Assembly: GCA_910579115.1 (NCBI GenBank) | Contig: CAJTSO010000026.1 | Coordinates: 15,020 to 20,066 of the forward strand | Origin: an uncultured Selenomonadaceae bacterium | Lineage (GTDB): Bacteria; Bacillota; Negativicutes; Selenomonadales; Selenomonadaceae | Length of the DNA: 5,047 nucleotides | Reading direction: 5' to 3' | In this document: piece after piece, positions 4,953-5,047 of the stretch | Layout: the number at the start of each line of letters is the position of its first letter | Numbering within the stretch: the stretch's first letter is position 1 | Made by a program: the position numbers and the translations under genes | Notes under the pieces: generated by a model | What the model saw: the letters and a program-made list of their open reading frames with translations, nothing else | The model's database searches: none | What the model was told of the DNA's origin: nothing

Positions 4953-4961
4953 TGTGGATAA
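4953..4961 (-). promoter_or_regulatory. Isolated perfect DnaA box
   Basis: TGTGGATAA is the reverse complement of TTATCCACA, the same 9-mer as the two origin boxes. It is alone, 2.8 kb from the origin and in the opposite orientation, about 100 bp before the DUF1638 start. It may be chance. Confidence 0.4.
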
Positions 4962-5002
4962 AGTGGATAGAGTTAAAAGAGAAACTGGACTGTTTGCTTA
5001 GT

Positions 5003-5047
5003 CACCCCTCAGGCGGCTGCGCCGCCAGCTCCTCGAGAGAGGAGCCT
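5003..5047. repeat. GC-rich double-hairpin extragenic repeat, cut by the right edge
   Basis: After CACCCCTCA come two perfect hairpins: GGCGGC/GCCGCC with loop TGC (5012-5026) and GCTCCTC/GAGGAGC with loop GAGA (5028-5045). This form (CCCTCA, GC-rich hairpin, AGCTCC, hairpin, GGAGCCT) resembles extragenic palindromic repeats dispersed in many gut Firmicute genomes. Its function is not known from this window, and it may continue beyond the edge. Confidence 0.55.

Noticed and set aside
4929..4992. Short plus-strand frame reading VDKVDRVKRETGLFA at its end
   Set aside because: About 20 codons, no start with a proper ribosome binding site and no similarity recognised.

Overview
The window looks like the replication region of a plasmid, or of a plasmid-derived segment, from a low-to-moderate GC Firmicute. 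The grounds are strong GGAGG-type ribosome binding sites 7 nt from the starts, a TTG start on the replication gene, and an Initiator-Rep (Rep_3/RepB-like) protein. A Negativicute or clostridial gut or anaerobic host is plausible, but this is inference and not proven by the sequence.

Layout: (1) Positions 1-477, minus strand: the first 159 residues of a Rep_3-type initiator that runs off the left edge, with its ribosome binding site and a promoter candidate (561-588). (2) Positions 490-2400: about 1.9 kb without a convincing gene, filled with an unusually large family of 18-bp iteron-like sites (GGATAG-N6-GATACY). All copies left of about 1,400 point right and all copies from 1,439 to 2,239 point left. 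The right end is a textbook iteron origin: two perfect DnaA boxes 21 bp apart (2089-2118), five iterons at 22/22/22/21-bp steps (2135-2239), then an A/T-rich stretch with tandem 11-mers (about 2271-2336). (3) Positions 2398-3100: a small ORF whose stop codon lies in a perfect 22-bp inverted repeat made of two opposed iterons, two terminator-like hairpins, a probable gene remnant and palindromic repeats. (4) Positions 3101-4125: a 238-residue protein of a conserved, functionally uncharacterised family (N-terminal NQYxGDIGDY signature, internal FLDPDNGL motif). It is bracketed by two 24-bp hairpins that are 20/24 identical and whose T-tracts both face outward. (5) Positions 4173-4850: a DUF1638-family protein on the minus strand. 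(6) The right edge carries an isolated DnaA box and the start of a GC-rich double-hairpin repeat.

How it fits together: Rep from the left-hand gene would bind the core iterons next to the DnaA boxes and melt the A/T-rich stretch. The other, weaker or more widely spaced iteron copies and the inverted iteron pair are candidates for copy-number control by titration or pairing of origins. The two right-hand genes look like accessory cargo with no visible link to replication.
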